Part shown: one piece after another, positions 7,683 through 16,236 of the stretch
How the letters are laid out: each line of letters starts with the position of its first letter
How positions within the stretch are numbered: the first letter of the stretch is position 1
DNA from: Oscillospiraceae bacterium
GTDB lineage: Bacteria > Bacillota_A > Clostridia > Oscillospirales > Oscillospiraceae
NCBI GenBank assembly: GCA_017398105.1
Contig: JAFQHF010000159.1
Span: 1 to 37,535, forward strand
DNA: 37,535 nucleotides
Reading direction: 5' to 3'
The notes under the pieces: generated by a model
Told to the model about the DNA's origin: nothing
Databases searched by the model: none
Seen by the model: only the letters and a program-made list of their open reading frames with translations
Program-made: the position numbers and the translations under genes

Positions 7683-8537
7683 TTATTGTGCCGCTGAAGC
7701 AGCCAGCCCATCAATCAGCCAGGAACTGGTGAGACCATAATCAAAATAGATTACCTGTCCGCTCATATAGCTGAAGATTTTGCTGCCAATAGCGACCAAT
7801 GGCCAGCCCATTTCCTCCGGAGATGCCCATCGGCCATTCCAGCGATCCAGGAAGATCCTCTCGATATTCCGCTGGCCCTCCTCCGGATCGCCGGTGGGGC
7901 TGGAGGAGCGGTTGAAATCATCTGTCAGGCCGGTCTTCGTATTGCCGGGGCAGATGGCATTGATGCGGATCTTTCTGGCAATGAACAGCGGATCAAAGAC
8001 CTTGTATTTTACATAGGTGTTAACTGCCTGCTTAGCGACTACATAGGAACCTTGGATCTGTTCCGGATGGGATTCAAACCAGGCTACCGTATCCTCGTAG
8101 GAACCACAGTCGATGATCTCTTTGCTCCGGAAGAAGGTTTGCTCCCAGCCAAAGCCGCCGGAGGAGGAGATAATGGTCACAGAGCCATTGTCCACAACTC
8201 TGGGGGTCAACGCTTCAACCAGATATTTTACGCTGAGGAAATTGACCTTCATAACTTTCAGATCCGGGTTTACGCCCATGGAGATGCCCTGACAGACAAA
8301 CAGCGCGTCGATCTTTTTCGGCAGCGCGGCAATCAGCTGATCCAGCGCTGCCTTTTCGGATAAATCATAGTAGTATTCCTTTGCGGGACCATAGGTGATC
8401 CGGCTCCGTTTACCGCTGCCGCAGGCATGAACTTCCGCGCCCAGATCTATCAGCATTTTTGCCGCAGCTTCGCCCATTCCTGAAGAAGCACCGGTGACAA
8501 CGACGGTTTTTCCCAGGAAACCGAAATAATCGTTCAT
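7683..8537 (-). CDS. SDR dehydrogenase, 3-alpha-hydroxysteroid / coniferyl-alcohol dehydrogenase-like
   Basis: This 284-residue classical-type short-chain dehydrogenase has the cofactor motif TGASSGMG (15-22), candidate catalytic Ser at ISSSGG (124-126), and Tyr165/Lys169 in SYVVAK. The pattern LFVCQGISMGVNPDLKVMKVNF, a long insertion before the catalytic Tyr (WFESHPEQIQGSY) and NAICPGNTKTGL are features I associate with the 3-alpha-HSD/carbonyl reductase and coniferyl-alcohol dehydrogenase subgroup, not FabG. This suggests oxidation or reduction of a secondary or allylic alcohol on a bulky aglycone. The start at 8537 is chosen because AGGAGG precedes it by eight bases; the upstream in-frame codons have no ribosome site. 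It is the last gene of the leftward operon. Substrate is unknown. Confidence 0.85.
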   Translation of the reverse strand: MNDYFGFLGKTVVVTGASSGMGEAAAKMLIDLGAEVHACGSGKRSRITYGPAKEYYYDLSEKAALDQLIAALPKKIDALFVCQGISMGVNPDLKVMKVNFLSVKYLVEALTPRVVDNGSVTIISSSGGFGWEQTFFRSKEIIDCGSYEDTVAWFESHPEQIQGSYVVAKQAVNTYVKYKVFDPLFIARKIRINAICPGNTKTGLTDDFNRSSSPTGDPEEGQRNIERIFLDRWNGRWASPEEMGWPLVAIGSKIFSYMSGQVIYFDYGLTSSWLIDGLAASAAQ

Positions 8538-8561
8538 AAACATACCTCCTGATATGTGGGG

Positions 8562-8592
8562 TGTGGCAGACCGGGAGTCATGGTCTGCCACA
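8562..8592 (-). repeat. Intercistronic hairpin between the two SDR genes
   Basis: An 11-bp perfect stem (TGTGGCAGACC / GGTCTGCCACA) with a 9-base loop lies between the SDR genes. There is no U-run in either direction, so it is more likely an mRNA-stabilizing or processing hairpin than a terminator. Confidence 0.6.
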
Positions 8593-8626
8593 GAGAGGAA
8601 GAAACACCAGAGCCCTGTGTGAGGGC

Positions 8627-9535
8627 TTATTCTGCCGGAGGGTACTGTTCAATTGCAGGCTGATAGGACACAATGTTGCGCATCATACCAGAGTCAGCCA
8701 AAATGGTTTCTCCGGTAATGCCATCGGCCATCCGGGTACACATGCCGTAGATCACCATGGCAACGGAGTCTGCAGTAGGAACGGCGTCGAGTTTACATAC
8801 GGTCAATTCTTTGCCAAGCTCCATCTGCTTTTCGGGAGGCAACGACCGTACAGGGCCGTTGGTCAGACCACCAGGGGTCATCATGCCGCCGGGGGCCACG
8901 GAGTTGACCATGATGCCATAGCGCTTCAGTTCCTTTGCGATTTCTGTGGTCATGGAAATAACGCCGCCCTTTGATGCAGCGTAGTGGGCATAGCCGCCAA
9001 ACACGGGCTGGGGCAGATAAGCAACGTTGGAAGAAACCAGAACGATCTTACCCTTTACCCCGTGTTCTACCATGTACTTGCTGACATGCTTGGCGCAACG
9101 ATAGGCACCTACCAGATTGATGTTCACAGTCTTGATAAAGTCTTCTTCAGGCAGATCATAGATATGGGCAAAACTCCATGCACCGCCAGAGGTGACCAGA
9201 ATGTCCACACTGCCGTAGGTTTCTGCGGTAAAGGCCACCATCTTGGCCACCTCGGCCTCACTGCACAGGTCAGCCTTGCAGAAAGTCACATCGATGTAGC
9301 CTGCTTCCTTTAACAGTGCAACGGCAGCTGCGCCTTTTTCCTCGGTGGAGCCGGAGATGACCACCTTCGCACCGCCCTGGAGCAGACGCTGGGCAGTGCA
9401 GAAGCCCAGACCGGAGGTGCCGCCGGTGACAATGGCGACCTTACCCTTGACGTAGAGCATTTCTTCCAGAGAGGGTGTGTCAGTGATATAGCCCCGCATA
9501 ATAGCAGCGGCCATGGCTTTGGGATCAAAACTCAT
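8627..9535 (-). CDS. SDR dehydrogenase, FabG-like fold with N-terminal extension
   Basis: This 302-residue classical SDR has the NAD(P) motif TGGTSGLG (37-44), VNINLVGA (about 137-144), Ser168/169 in VLVSSN, and the catalytic Tyr185/Lys189 in HYAASKGG. The NNAG position reads TSGGA. Compared with FabG-type enzymes (about 245 residues) it has about 28 extra residues at the N-terminus, and its C-terminal part (about residues 230-302) is longer. An AAGGAGG site seven bases upstream supports the full-length start. The preceding 276-bp gap contains a strong hairpin, so its level may be set separately from the upstream GcvT-like gene. Together with the other SDR it may carry out an oxidation/reduction pair, such as epimerizing a hydroxyl; this is inference. 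Confidence 0.85.
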   Translation of the reverse strand: MSFDPKAMAAAIMRGYITDTPSLEEMLYVKGKVAIVTGGTSGLGFCTAQRLLQGGAKVVISGSTEEKGAAAVALLKEAGYIDVTFCKADLCSEAEVAKMVAFTAETYGSVDILVTSGGAWSFAHIYDLPEEDFIKTVNINLVGAYRCAKHVSKYMVEHGVKGKIVLVSSNVAYLPQPVFGGYAHYAASKGGVISMTTEIAKELKRYGIMVNSVAPGGMMTPGGLTNGPVRSLPPEKQMELGKELTVCKLDAVPTADSVAMVIYGMCTRMADGITGETILADSGMMRNIVSYQPAIEQYPPAE

Positions 9536-9576
9536 AATGATACCTCCTTCACAGTAATTGGTGTCCGGTTAATCAA

Positions 9577-9625
9577 GTCTTGTTGACAAGACCGTACCGC
9601 AGTAGAAATGCTGTGGTACGGTCTT
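9577..9625 (-). promoter_or_regulatory. Two overlapping, mutually exclusive stem-loops
   Basis: A perfect palindrome GTCTTGT-TG-ACAAGAC (9577-9592) shares its right arm with a longer hairpin: 9588-9602 pairs with 9611-9625 (15 bp with one G-T pair, 8-base loop). Only one can form at a time. They lie in the 276-bp gap between the GcvT-like and SDR genes of a leftward operon, with no U-run. An operator, an attenuator or a processing site is possible. Confidence 0.45.
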
Positions 9626-9811
9626 CGCTTTGGGGGATATCACGCTCAGCCATGTTACATGGTTATCTTTATTGGAATAAATATCCCGCCTGAACAAGAA
9701 GCGTTAGTATGCAGTAAAACTTAGCACAATGAATCCGACAGGTTATGTTTCCTCTGGCTTTCTGCTTTTGAGCTTTTTTATTTTGCGTATGAATATCCTT
9801 TGCCCAAAAGC

Positions 9812-10837
9812 TTACAGAAATACTTTATCTGTAATAACGCCTTCGTATCCGTGGATCATAACCTTATCTCCGATTTTGAGGGCTCCCTTATCGGCAAGAA
9901 TATAGCCGATGTTCTGTTCTGTTACATAGCCGTATGTAATTTTGGAGACACGGCCGACTTCTTCTCCGTTCAGCAAAACCGGATCTCCGGGGCCGCCCAT
10001 GTGTTTGCCATTGATCTGAATATCTGCCTGAGGAACGGTAAAGCCAACCATTTCCCGTTTGGCACCTTCCTCTTTGATCTTCAGCAGAGCTTCTTTGCCG
10101 ATGAACTCCTTGTCCCAACCAATGCCACGATCGAGTCCCACCTCCAGAGGATTGGTGTGCATCAGATCCCGCATATAGTAGAAACCGGCTTCGGTAGGCA
10201 GCGTCCATGCCATAATCTGGAACTCTGTAACCTGCTTGCCGCCGAAGAGTGCCTCAGCCTCCTTCAGTTTACTTTCGATTACGGCATTGTGCTGGGGTGC
10301 TACGTAAATTTCATAACCATATTTCTCGCCTGTAAAACCGGCGCGGTTAATTTTAACCGGGATACCCTCGATTTCATTATCACGAATGGTGAAGAACTTC
10401 AGATCGTCCACCGGTGTCGTCACAAGGGCGTTGATGACATCCAGAGATTTGGGACCCTGCACAGCATACATATCCCACTGCTCTGTGATTCGTGCAATTT
10501 CCGCCTGAACACCATCCTTGTGGGATTCCAGCCAGGGGATGAGCTTATGTGCAAACAGGGTAGATACCCAGAAGAGCTCCTCATCCATACGGAAGATCAC
10601 GGTATCATCAATGATTTCCGCCTGTTCATTCAGCATAGTGGTATAACGGGCGCTGCCAATCTTCAGATTTGCGATGCGGCCGGTGGCGATGCGATCCAAA
10701 AGCGCTGCAGCGTCGGGACCTTTTACCTCTACCAGATGATGGGTCCAGAAGTACCAACCAAAGGTATTGCGGACTGCCATGTGTTCGCCACGTTTCATAT
10801 CGTCGTACTTATATACGTTCTTGTAATACATTCTCAT
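9812..10837 (-). CDS. GcvT-like aminomethyltransferase-fold protein (folate-dependent C1 transfer?)
   Basis: This 341-residue protein belongs to the GcvT/DmdA/LigM fold, whose members pass a methyl or methylene group to tetrahydrofolate: glycine cleavage T-protein, DMSP demethylase, vanillate/syringate O-demethylases. Visible are AEIIDDTVIFRM (Asp77/Asp78, equivalent to the conserved GcvT GxxxDD segment) and RAGFTGEKYGYEIYV (about 165-179), the RTGYTGE-type motif. The GcvT C-terminal barrel is represented by GRVSKITYGYVTEQNIGYI. No gcvH or gcvP gene is nearby, so a glycine-cleavage role is unlikely. It is 33 bp downstream of the ATC-hydrolase-like gene. AAAGGAG precedes the start; ATGs at codons 1 and 3 are both possible. 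Demethylation of a methoxylated or N-methylated substrate is the simplest inference. Confidence 0.8.
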   Translation of the reverse strand: MRMYYKNVYKYDDMKRGEHMAVRNTFGWYFWTHHLVEVKGPDAAALLDRIATGRIANLKIGSARYTTMLNEQAEIIDDTVIFRMDEELFWVSTLFAHKLIPWLESHKDGVQAEIARITEQWDMYAVQGPKSLDVINALVTTPVDDLKFFTIRDNEIEGIPVKINRAGFTGEKYGYEIYVAPQHNAVIESKLKEAEALFGGKQVTEFQIMAWTLPTEAGFYYMRDLMHTNPLEVGLDRGIGWDKEFIGKEALLKIKEEGAKREMVGFTVPQADIQINGKHMGGPGDPVLLNGEEVGRVSKITYGYVTEQNIGYILADKGALKIGDKVMIHGYEGVITDKVFL

Positions 10838-10870
10838 GCGCTCCTTTCAGATAAATCCTGTGTTACAGCA

Positions 10871-12106
10871 TTAACAGAACTTGTCGATTTTCTTTGCAAT
10901 CTTGATACGCAGCTTACCCTCGGGAGAATCCTCTTCCCACAGGGACCACATAGGATTGATCAGCGTCTTGGTCATGCCATACCACAGGGATACATAACCA
11001 ACGATGCTGCGGGGCATGTTGCAGGAGAGCGCGGCAGGATCCAGTGTGTAGATGACCTCATCTTTATTGAATGCTTCAATCTCATAGGGAACCCGCATAC
11101 ACTGCAGATACATTTCAAGGTAAGCACCCATCAGCCGTCCATCGTCTACATCGTGGGGAGCGCCCAGCCAAGTGCGCAGACCTTCCTTGGCAAAGTCTTC
11201 ACCGAAAGCAGCCTTACCGGATGCTTCGCAGACACACTTGATGATATGGTTTGCCATTTCATCGGTAACAACACCGGCTGCAACAATATCGTCAATGGTC
11301 GGCATGATATAAGCCAAAGCACCGCCTGCTGCAACAGCGGGATACAGGCTGGTATAATCACTTTCCTGGCATGTGCCGTTGACAAAGTGATGGTCACATT
11401 CACTGCGCAGCACCATGGATTCGCCGACAGTGTATTCTTCGGCGGTAAACTTAATCTGATCGGCTGTTGCTACTGGGCCAAAACATTCCCACTGCTCGTG
11501 GGGAGGCATGGGGTACTTCTCGCGGCTTTCTGCAACAATACGGCAGTGACGGTCACCGCAGCCCTTTGCCTCGACCATGTGGTATTCCATGGAAGGACCT
11601 GCATGACGACGCTTGGCAAAAGCATCTGCGCAGGCCTGCAGCGACTGGGTCGTAGAACGGCACAGCTCAGAGCCAACGATATCCCAATAGCAAACATCCA
11701 GTTCTTTTTCTGCGCGGTAAGTGCCAAAATCACAGACTCGTCCGCACATAAGCAGCGTTTCATCTCCGGAGTCGCCAATCAGTGCGCCGGAGAACTGACC
11801 GCACAGGAAGGGATGTACACCCAGATCTTCCATCATATATGCAGCGTAACCCAGCTTGTCCATGGTATAGTCCAGGCGATTATAGGCATTGGTGCAGATA
11901 TACTTACTTCTTTCCACATAATCCGGTACCATGATCCGGTATGCCTGCATCATAGCAGCGGCAAAGACATTGGTATAGCGCTGGCAGTAATGTGCGGCAT
12001 CCCGATAAGAAACAAGCTTCTCCCAGGGAGATTTTACCGCGGCATGGCTGGGCAGCACACCGATACCAATCTCCTTTGGGATACGTTCATCAATTCGTTT
12101 GCTCAT
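10871..12106 (-). CDS. ATC-hydrolase/V4R-like cysteine-rich protein, function unknown
   Basis: This 411-residue cytoplasmic protein has no clear catalytic signature. The middle segment EYHMVEAKGCGDRHCRIVAE (about 167-186) resembles the G(D)xxCRF-type end of V4R and L-2-amino-thiazoline-4-carboxylate hydrolase-type domains. A preceding cysteine-rich stretch (FLCGQFSG, LMCGRVCDFG, DVCYWDIVGSELCRS) may bind metal or a small ligand. The second half (about 200-411) is mostly helical and not recognised. The start at 12106 has AAAGGAG eight bases upstream; the longer in-frame start does not. It is the first gene of the leftward operon and divergent from the PucR-type regulator, so it is probably central to the pathway. 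A substrate-activating partner for the GcvT-like protein is possible but unproven. Confidence 0.5.
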   Translation of the reverse strand: MSKRIDERIPKEIGIGVLPSHAAVKSPWEKLVSYRDAAHYCQRYTNVFAAAMMQAYRIMVPDYVERSKYICTNAYNRLDYTMDKLGYAAYMMEDLGVHPFLCGQFSGALIGDSGDETLLMCGRVCDFGTYRAEKELDVCYWDIVGSELCRSTTQSLQACADAFAKRRHAGPSMEYHMVEAKGCGDRHCRIVAESREKYPMPPHEQWECFGPVATADQIKFTAEEYTVGESMVLRSECDHHFVNGTCQESDYTSLYPAVAAGGALAYIMPTIDDIVAAGVVTDEMANHIIKCVCEASGKAAFGEDFAKEGLRTWLGAPHDVDDGRLMGAYLEMYLQCMRVPYEIEAFNKDEVIYTLDPAALSCNMPRSIVGYVSLWYGMTKTLINPMWSLWEEDSPEGKLRIKIAKKIDKFC

Positions 12107-12150
12107 AATTCGTTCTCCTTTCAGCGACACAAAATTCGGAACTACATATG

Positions 12151-12196
12151 GTTAATAGTACCAAAACTATTGTACTAAAAACAGTTGTTTATTAAC
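12151..12196. promoter_or_regulatory. Candidate operator of nested inverted repeats
   Basis: TAGTAC (12156-12161) and GTACTA (12172-12177) form an inverted repeat with a 10-bp spacer. It is nested inside GTTAAT (12151-12156) and ATTAAC (12191-12196). It lies 45 to 90 bp before the ATC-hydrolase-like gene and within the 321-bp divergent gap, so it is a likely site for the PucR-type regulator. I could not place a convincing leftward promoter here. Confidence 0.4.
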
Positions 12197-12368
12197 AGAC
12201 TGCATAAAATAGAGTCTTTTTCGTGAAAAGTCGCAAAATTGCGCCCTGGTTTTTTCAGGAGATCCCACCGAAGTGATCTGCCAAGTAAAAATGGGGACAG
12301 AAATGTGCCTGCAACAGGGATTTTGGTGAACAAAATGTATGCTTTTTTAAAAGATATATGTTTATCTG

Positions 12369-12397
12369 TAGAAATTTTTTTGCGCAGGATTTATAAT
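12369..12397 (+). promoter_or_regulatory. Promoter of the PucR-type regulator gene
   Basis: TAGAAA (12369-12374) and a perfect TATAAT (12392-12397) are separated by 17 bp. The start codon follows 31 bases downstream. Confidence 0.6.
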
Positions 12398-12427
12398 AAA
12401 ATCAAATTATCAGGGGAGGCAAATGGG

Positions 12428-13960
12428 ATGAAATTGACAATGGATGTCCTGGCGGATTGCCTGTCTGGCGAGTATCAGATTCAGCGTTTCGGACCGCAGG
12501 AGAGTTCTTTGCGCTTTTCTCGGCCAAGGATCTATGAATGCGGTTCTCCTTTGAAAATGGATATGTTATATGTTGCACGGATTGAATCATTTCCGAAAAA
12601 ACTACCTTCTTCCAATTCAGGGATTATTTGCATTGGTGCACGAATTCCCCGGGAGTGGGCGGCGGCAGGGATACCGATTTTACAAATTGTGAACGCAGAA
12701 CACACAATGGCAGTGTTCAATGCGCTACATACGATTTACGATAAATTTGACCAGTGGGAAGCACTTTTGCGGGATGAGTTGGAACGGGAACTGGACTTCG
12801 ATCTGCGAAATATTCTGAAAATAGGCACTGAGATGATACATAATCCGATTGGAATTGTTGATCATGGGCTTCAGGAAATCTTTAGCACAGAGATACATGT
12901 GGATGCAGATGGGATGCACGAAATCAAGATATTGGATCACCCGCAACCCATTTTTATTGAGCATAGGGAGCAGGTAAAAAATGTGTGCCGCCTGGAACGG
13001 ATCATTACCGTTCCGTATTTGACGTCCATCGAGGTTGACGGCCGACGGTTCTATTGCTGCAATTTGTACCCCATGGGATACTTCGCAGGCTGTATTTCCA
13101 TTGCAGAGTCCCATCAATCATTCCGAAGCGGAGATTTCTTCCTGATGGATTATTTCTTCGCTTTTTTTCAAAAAGCTTTTTCCAAGCACCTGAGAATATT
13201 TGGTCAGACGGAATCTCTGGGTTTGTCTGCTTTACGCAATCTGCTGGAGCACATTCCGCTGAGCAACGCGGAAACAGAGCAGTTGTCCCTTCAGGAAGGG
13301 GAATGCTGGGCATGTTTTAAACTAAAGCCATGCCGAAATGTGAAATTCATGCCGCAGAATTACATGTATACCACATTAAGTGCCATGATGCCCCGACTGA
13401 CTTACGCAGTTGTATATCACGATGAAATCGTCGGTCTTCTCCGGCTGCAAGCCGGGGATCCGAAGGAAAGAAGTTCCACGCTGTCCTTTTTTGAGGATAT
13501 TGTTGAACGAATGGGGTACATCGGTGGAGTCAGCAATGATTTCATCGATCTGAACAGGATTTCTGATTATCTTCTGCAGGCAAGCTATTGTGTCGAAAAC
13601 GGCAGTCCGGAGGAATCCACTCTATACTTCTTTCAAAATCAGATTTTGCAATTTATGCTAAATTCCTGTACAGGTGAATTGCCGAAGAATGCACTCTATC
13701 CTCAGGGATTGACTGCACTCCTGGAATACGACCATCGAAAGGGTACGGACCACACAAAAACTTTGGATACTTATCTGCTGAATGAAATGAGTATTTCCAA
13801 AACAGCCGAGGCCCTTTTTATTCATCGCAGCAGCCTGATAAAACGGCTGGACAAGATTATGCGTCTTACAGGCACGGACTTCTCTGATCCTTACGTACGG
13901 TTGCATTATCGTATCTGTTTTGCACTCATGGAAGACAGTCAAAATGAAAAGACACCGTGA
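12428..13960 (+). CDS. PucR/CdaR-type transcriptional regulator
   Basis: This 510-residue regulator ends in the PucR-type helix-turn-helix: LLEYDHRKGTDHTKTL, then TYLLNEMSISKTAEALFIHR and SSLIKRLDKIMRLTG (about 430-490). That is the usual tyrosine-rich start and IHRnSLxYRLxKI pattern. The N-terminal 400 residues are a divergent PucR-like sensory region (residues 1-90 and a GAF-like part around 130-280) that would bind the inducer. The ATG at 12428 is preceded by GGGGAGG and by a good promoter; earlier in-frame starts precede that promoter. It is transcribed away from the ATC-like/GcvT-like/SDR operon and most likely controls it. PucR-family regulators commonly act as activators of degradation pathways; here the direction is not known. 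Confidence 0.85.
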   Translation: MKLTMDVLADCLSGEYQIQRFGPQESSLRFSRPRIYECGSPLKMDMLYVARIESFPKKLPSSNSGIICIGARIPREWAAAGIPILQIVNAEHTMAVFNALHTIYDKFDQWEALLRDELERELDFDLRNILKIGTEMIHNPIGIVDHGLQEIFSTEIHVDADGMHEIKILDHPQPIFIEHREQVKNVCRLERIITVPYLTSIEVDGRRFYCCNLYPMGYFAGCISIAESHQSFRSGDFFLMDYFFAFFQKAFSKHLRIFGQTESLGLSALRNLLEHIPLSNAETEQLSLQEGECWACFKLKPCRNVKFMPQNYMYTTLSAMMPRLTYAVVYHDEIVGLLRLQAGDPKERSSTLSFFEDIVERMGYIGGVSNDFIDLNRISDYLLQASYCVENGSPEESTLYFFQNQILQFMLNSCTGELPKNALYPQGLTALLEYDHRKGTDHTKTLDTYLLNEMSISKTAEALFIHRSSLIKRLDKIMRLTGTDFSDPYVRLHYRICFALMEDSQNEKTP

Positions 13961-13966
13961 TGGAAT

Positions 13967-14010
13967 AACAACAGCCCTATCGACCGCCTGAGGCCGATAG
14001 GGCTGTTGTT
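13967..14010. terminator. Convergent hairpin between the regulator and the GH2 gene
   Basis: A perfect 16-bp stem (AACAACAGCCCTATCG / CGATAGGGCTGTTGTT) with a 12-base loop lies between the converging regulator and GH2 genes. The plus-strand 3' arm ends GTTGTT. It probably terminates both transcripts. Confidence 0.75.
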
Positions 14011-14030
14011 AAAAAAAGAAAATTGTGTGG

Positions 14031-16223
14031 TTACTGGATGGGAATCTTATTCAGTTCGGCATTCAGACCCATCAGCTGTTCCTTGGTGACAGGAATCTTC
14101 ATCATACCGGTGACCACATTGATCATACGCAGTACAGTCATGGCATCCAGCATATTGACGGCGGAGGGCTGAGCGGCCATGCCCATCAGCGGACTAAGAA
14201 GCTCGCAGACCCGATCAACACCGGCAGATTTCACGACCTCTGCCAGCTTGGTGTTCAGATCAGCATAGCCATCCACATGGATGATGTCCCACCAGTTCAG
14301 CACAGCGCCCTTCTCGGTGAGGATGTAGTCAGAGTTGGGCTCGCTGACCTTGCGGATGACGCCTTCTTCCCGATACTCTCCGGCGACAGCCACCAGCTTG
14401 GTCTCGCCAACGTTGGGAACCTCAAACTTGAAGAAGTGGTCGGCAGCTTCCTTCTTGCCCAGAGATACACCATTGGCGAACAATTCCACCTCAGGCAGGT
14501 TGGAGTAAACGGTGACCTTGGTCACATCCTCGGTGCGGTCGATGTAGCGTTTGGAGCACAGATGGACGAAGGGCTCGTCGGACAGCCATGCCTTGTAGGC
14601 GTAGAAGGAATCCTTCTTGTATTTACGGTCAAAGGTCACCAGACCCTTGTGGTTCTGACCTGCCTCGCCGCCTTCGTTGCGGGCATCGGCAGCAAAGTCG
14701 AACATATTCCAGCAGTGGGTGGCCCACATGTATTTCCGGGTGAACAGCTGTTTGATCAGAGACTCATGGTAAATTGCCTGATATTCCTCGGAGTAGTCAC
14801 CGGCCTCGGGATTAGAGTTGTGCCACCACAGGGCTTCGCAGCCATACTCGGAGATGCCGATGGGCTGATTGGGGTGCTCGGCATGGAACTTGTCGAACCA
14901 GGGGCCGTAGGTTTCGATGGTGCCGCCGTACCAGCCAAAGTAATGGTTGTAGCTGACGGTATCGGGAATGTCGATGTAGGGATGGTCGGTGGGCATGGGA
15001 GAGACAGCTGCCATGGTGGTGAGCCTCGTCTTATCCATCTCGTGAACCAAAGCGTTCAGCACCTTGTGATTGTCGATGACGTCGGCTTCATGGTCGCCAT
15101 TTGCATTGATCTCGTTGCTGAGGCCCCAAACCACGATGGAGGGGTGGTTGTAGTTCTGAATGATCAGTTCCTTCATCTGCTGAATGGTGTTTTCACGGCC
15201 ATTGGGCAGATGGGAAGTGATGTAGGGGATTTCAGCCCACAGGACCAGGCCCTTCTCGTCACACAGGTTGTAGAAATACTGGTTATGCTGATAGTGGGCA
15301 AGTCTGATGGTGGTGGCACCCACTTCCATGATCAGGTCAACGTCTTCTGCATGGTGCTCAGGCTTCAGGGCGTTGCCGAGGCCCCAACGGTCCTGGTGAC
15401 GGGCAACACCACGGAGAGGATACTCTTCACCGTTCAGGATAAAGCCCCGGTCGGGATCAATGACATAGGAGCGGCAGCCAAAGCGGGCGGAAACGGTATC
15501 CAGATCCTCCAGCTTGACGGTGGCGGTATACAGATAAGGATCCTTCCGGGCCTGCCACTTATGGACATTTTCAATGAGGAAATTGGCCTTGGTTTCAGCA
15601 GTGGTGGTTTCAGCAACCACGTTGCCATCGGAATCGGTCAGAATGTAAGTCAGATTTCTGCCTTCGGCGTTCTTGGTCCACACTTCTACCTCAACATTGG
15701 CATTTTCACCATCGACGATGGGAGTGACCTTGATACCGGGGGTGCCGTAGTACTCCAGTTCAAAGTGGCTCTCGGGTACACAGACCAGATTTACATCCCG
15801 GTACAGACCGCCGTAGAAGGTGAAGTCGGCGTGCTGAGGATAGACCCGGTCATTGAGGGAGTTGTCCACCTCAAAGACAATCAGATTGGAGCCCGCCATC
15901 ACATCGGTGACATCCACACGCCAGGTAGAATAGCCGCCGTCATGGGAAGCGACCTTCTTACCGTTCCAGTAAATGGTGGCAGAGGAATTGGCACCGTTGA
16001 CTTCCAGGAAGTAACGTTCGCTTTCAGGCAGGTCGATCTTATCGATGGTCTTGGCGTAGTAACAGGTGCCACGGTAATAATCTCCGCCGCCGTCCTGGCC
16101 GTCGATGGCATTCCAGGTATGGGGCAGGTGGACAAAATACCAGTTTTCGGGCATAGCGGCAGGGACAGCAGTTGCTTGCTTGGAGAAGGCCCACTTGGTG
16201 TTCAGATTGATTACTTGACGCAT
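14031..16223 (-). CDS. GH2 glycoside hydrolase A (beta-galactosidase/beta-glucuronidase type)
   Basis: This 730-residue retaining glycosidase lacks a signal peptide, so it should act on imported substrate. Domain order: GH2 sugar-binding domain (1-165), immunoglobulin-like domain (165-260), TIM barrel from about 262. The acid/base is Glu371 in VVWGLSNEI and the nucleophile Glu459 in GISEYG. NHKG (524-527) has the NxK pattern that contacts the carboxylate in beta-glucuronidases, but related beta-galactosidases have similar motifs, so substrate cannot be assigned. After an Ig-like domain (560-630) comes a methionine-rich helical tail (650-730: SPLMGMA, INVVTGMMKIPVTKEQL), which is also present in the paralog. 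GGAG lies 8 bp before the ATG. It is the last gene of the four-gene leftward operon. Confidence 0.9.
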   Translation of the reverse strand: MRQVINLNTKWAFSKQATAVPAAMPENWYFVHLPHTWNAIDGQDGGGDYYRGTCYYAKTIDKIDLPESERYFLEVNGANSSATIYWNGKKVASHDGGYSTWRVDVTDVMAGSNLIVFEVDNSLNDRVYPQHADFTFYGGLYRDVNLVCVPESHFELEYYGTPGIKVTPIVDGENANVEVEVWTKNAEGRNLTYILTDSDGNVVAETTTAETKANFLIENVHKWQARKDPYLYTATVKLEDLDTVSARFGCRSYVIDPDRGFILNGEEYPLRGVARHQDRWGLGNALKPEHHAEDVDLIMEVGATTIRLAHYQHNQYFYNLCDEKGLVLWAEIPYITSHLPNGRENTIQQMKELIIQNYNHPSIVVWGLSNEINANGDHEADVIDNHKVLNALVHEMDKTRLTTMAAVSPMPTDHPYIDIPDTVSYNHYFGWYGGTIETYGPWFDKFHAEHPNQPIGISEYGCEALWWHNSNPEAGDYSEEYQAIYHESLIKQLFTRKYMWATHCWNMFDFAADARNEGGEAGQNHKGLVTFDRKYKKDSFYAYKAWLSDEPFVHLCSKRYIDRTEDVTKVTVYSNLPEVELFANGVSLGKKEAADHFFKFEVPNVGETKLVAVAGEYREEGVIRKVSEPNSDYILTEKGAVLNWWDIIHVDGYADLNTKLAEVVKSAGVDRVCELLSPLMGMAAQPSAVNMLDAMTVLRMINVVTGMMKIPVTKEQLMGLNAELNKIPIQ

Positions 16224-16236
16224 AATAAAACTCCTT

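Noticed and set aside
9812..10837. Calling the GcvT-like gene a glycine cleavage T-protein
   Set aside because: No gcvH or gcvP nearby, and the gene is within a catabolic operon beside SDRs; only the fold assignment is safe.
9800..12178. 792-codon open frame on the plus strand
   Set aside because: It is antisense to the GcvT-like and ATC-hydrolase-like genes, has no ribosome site, and gives no domain pattern. It is a shadow of codon bias on the other strand.
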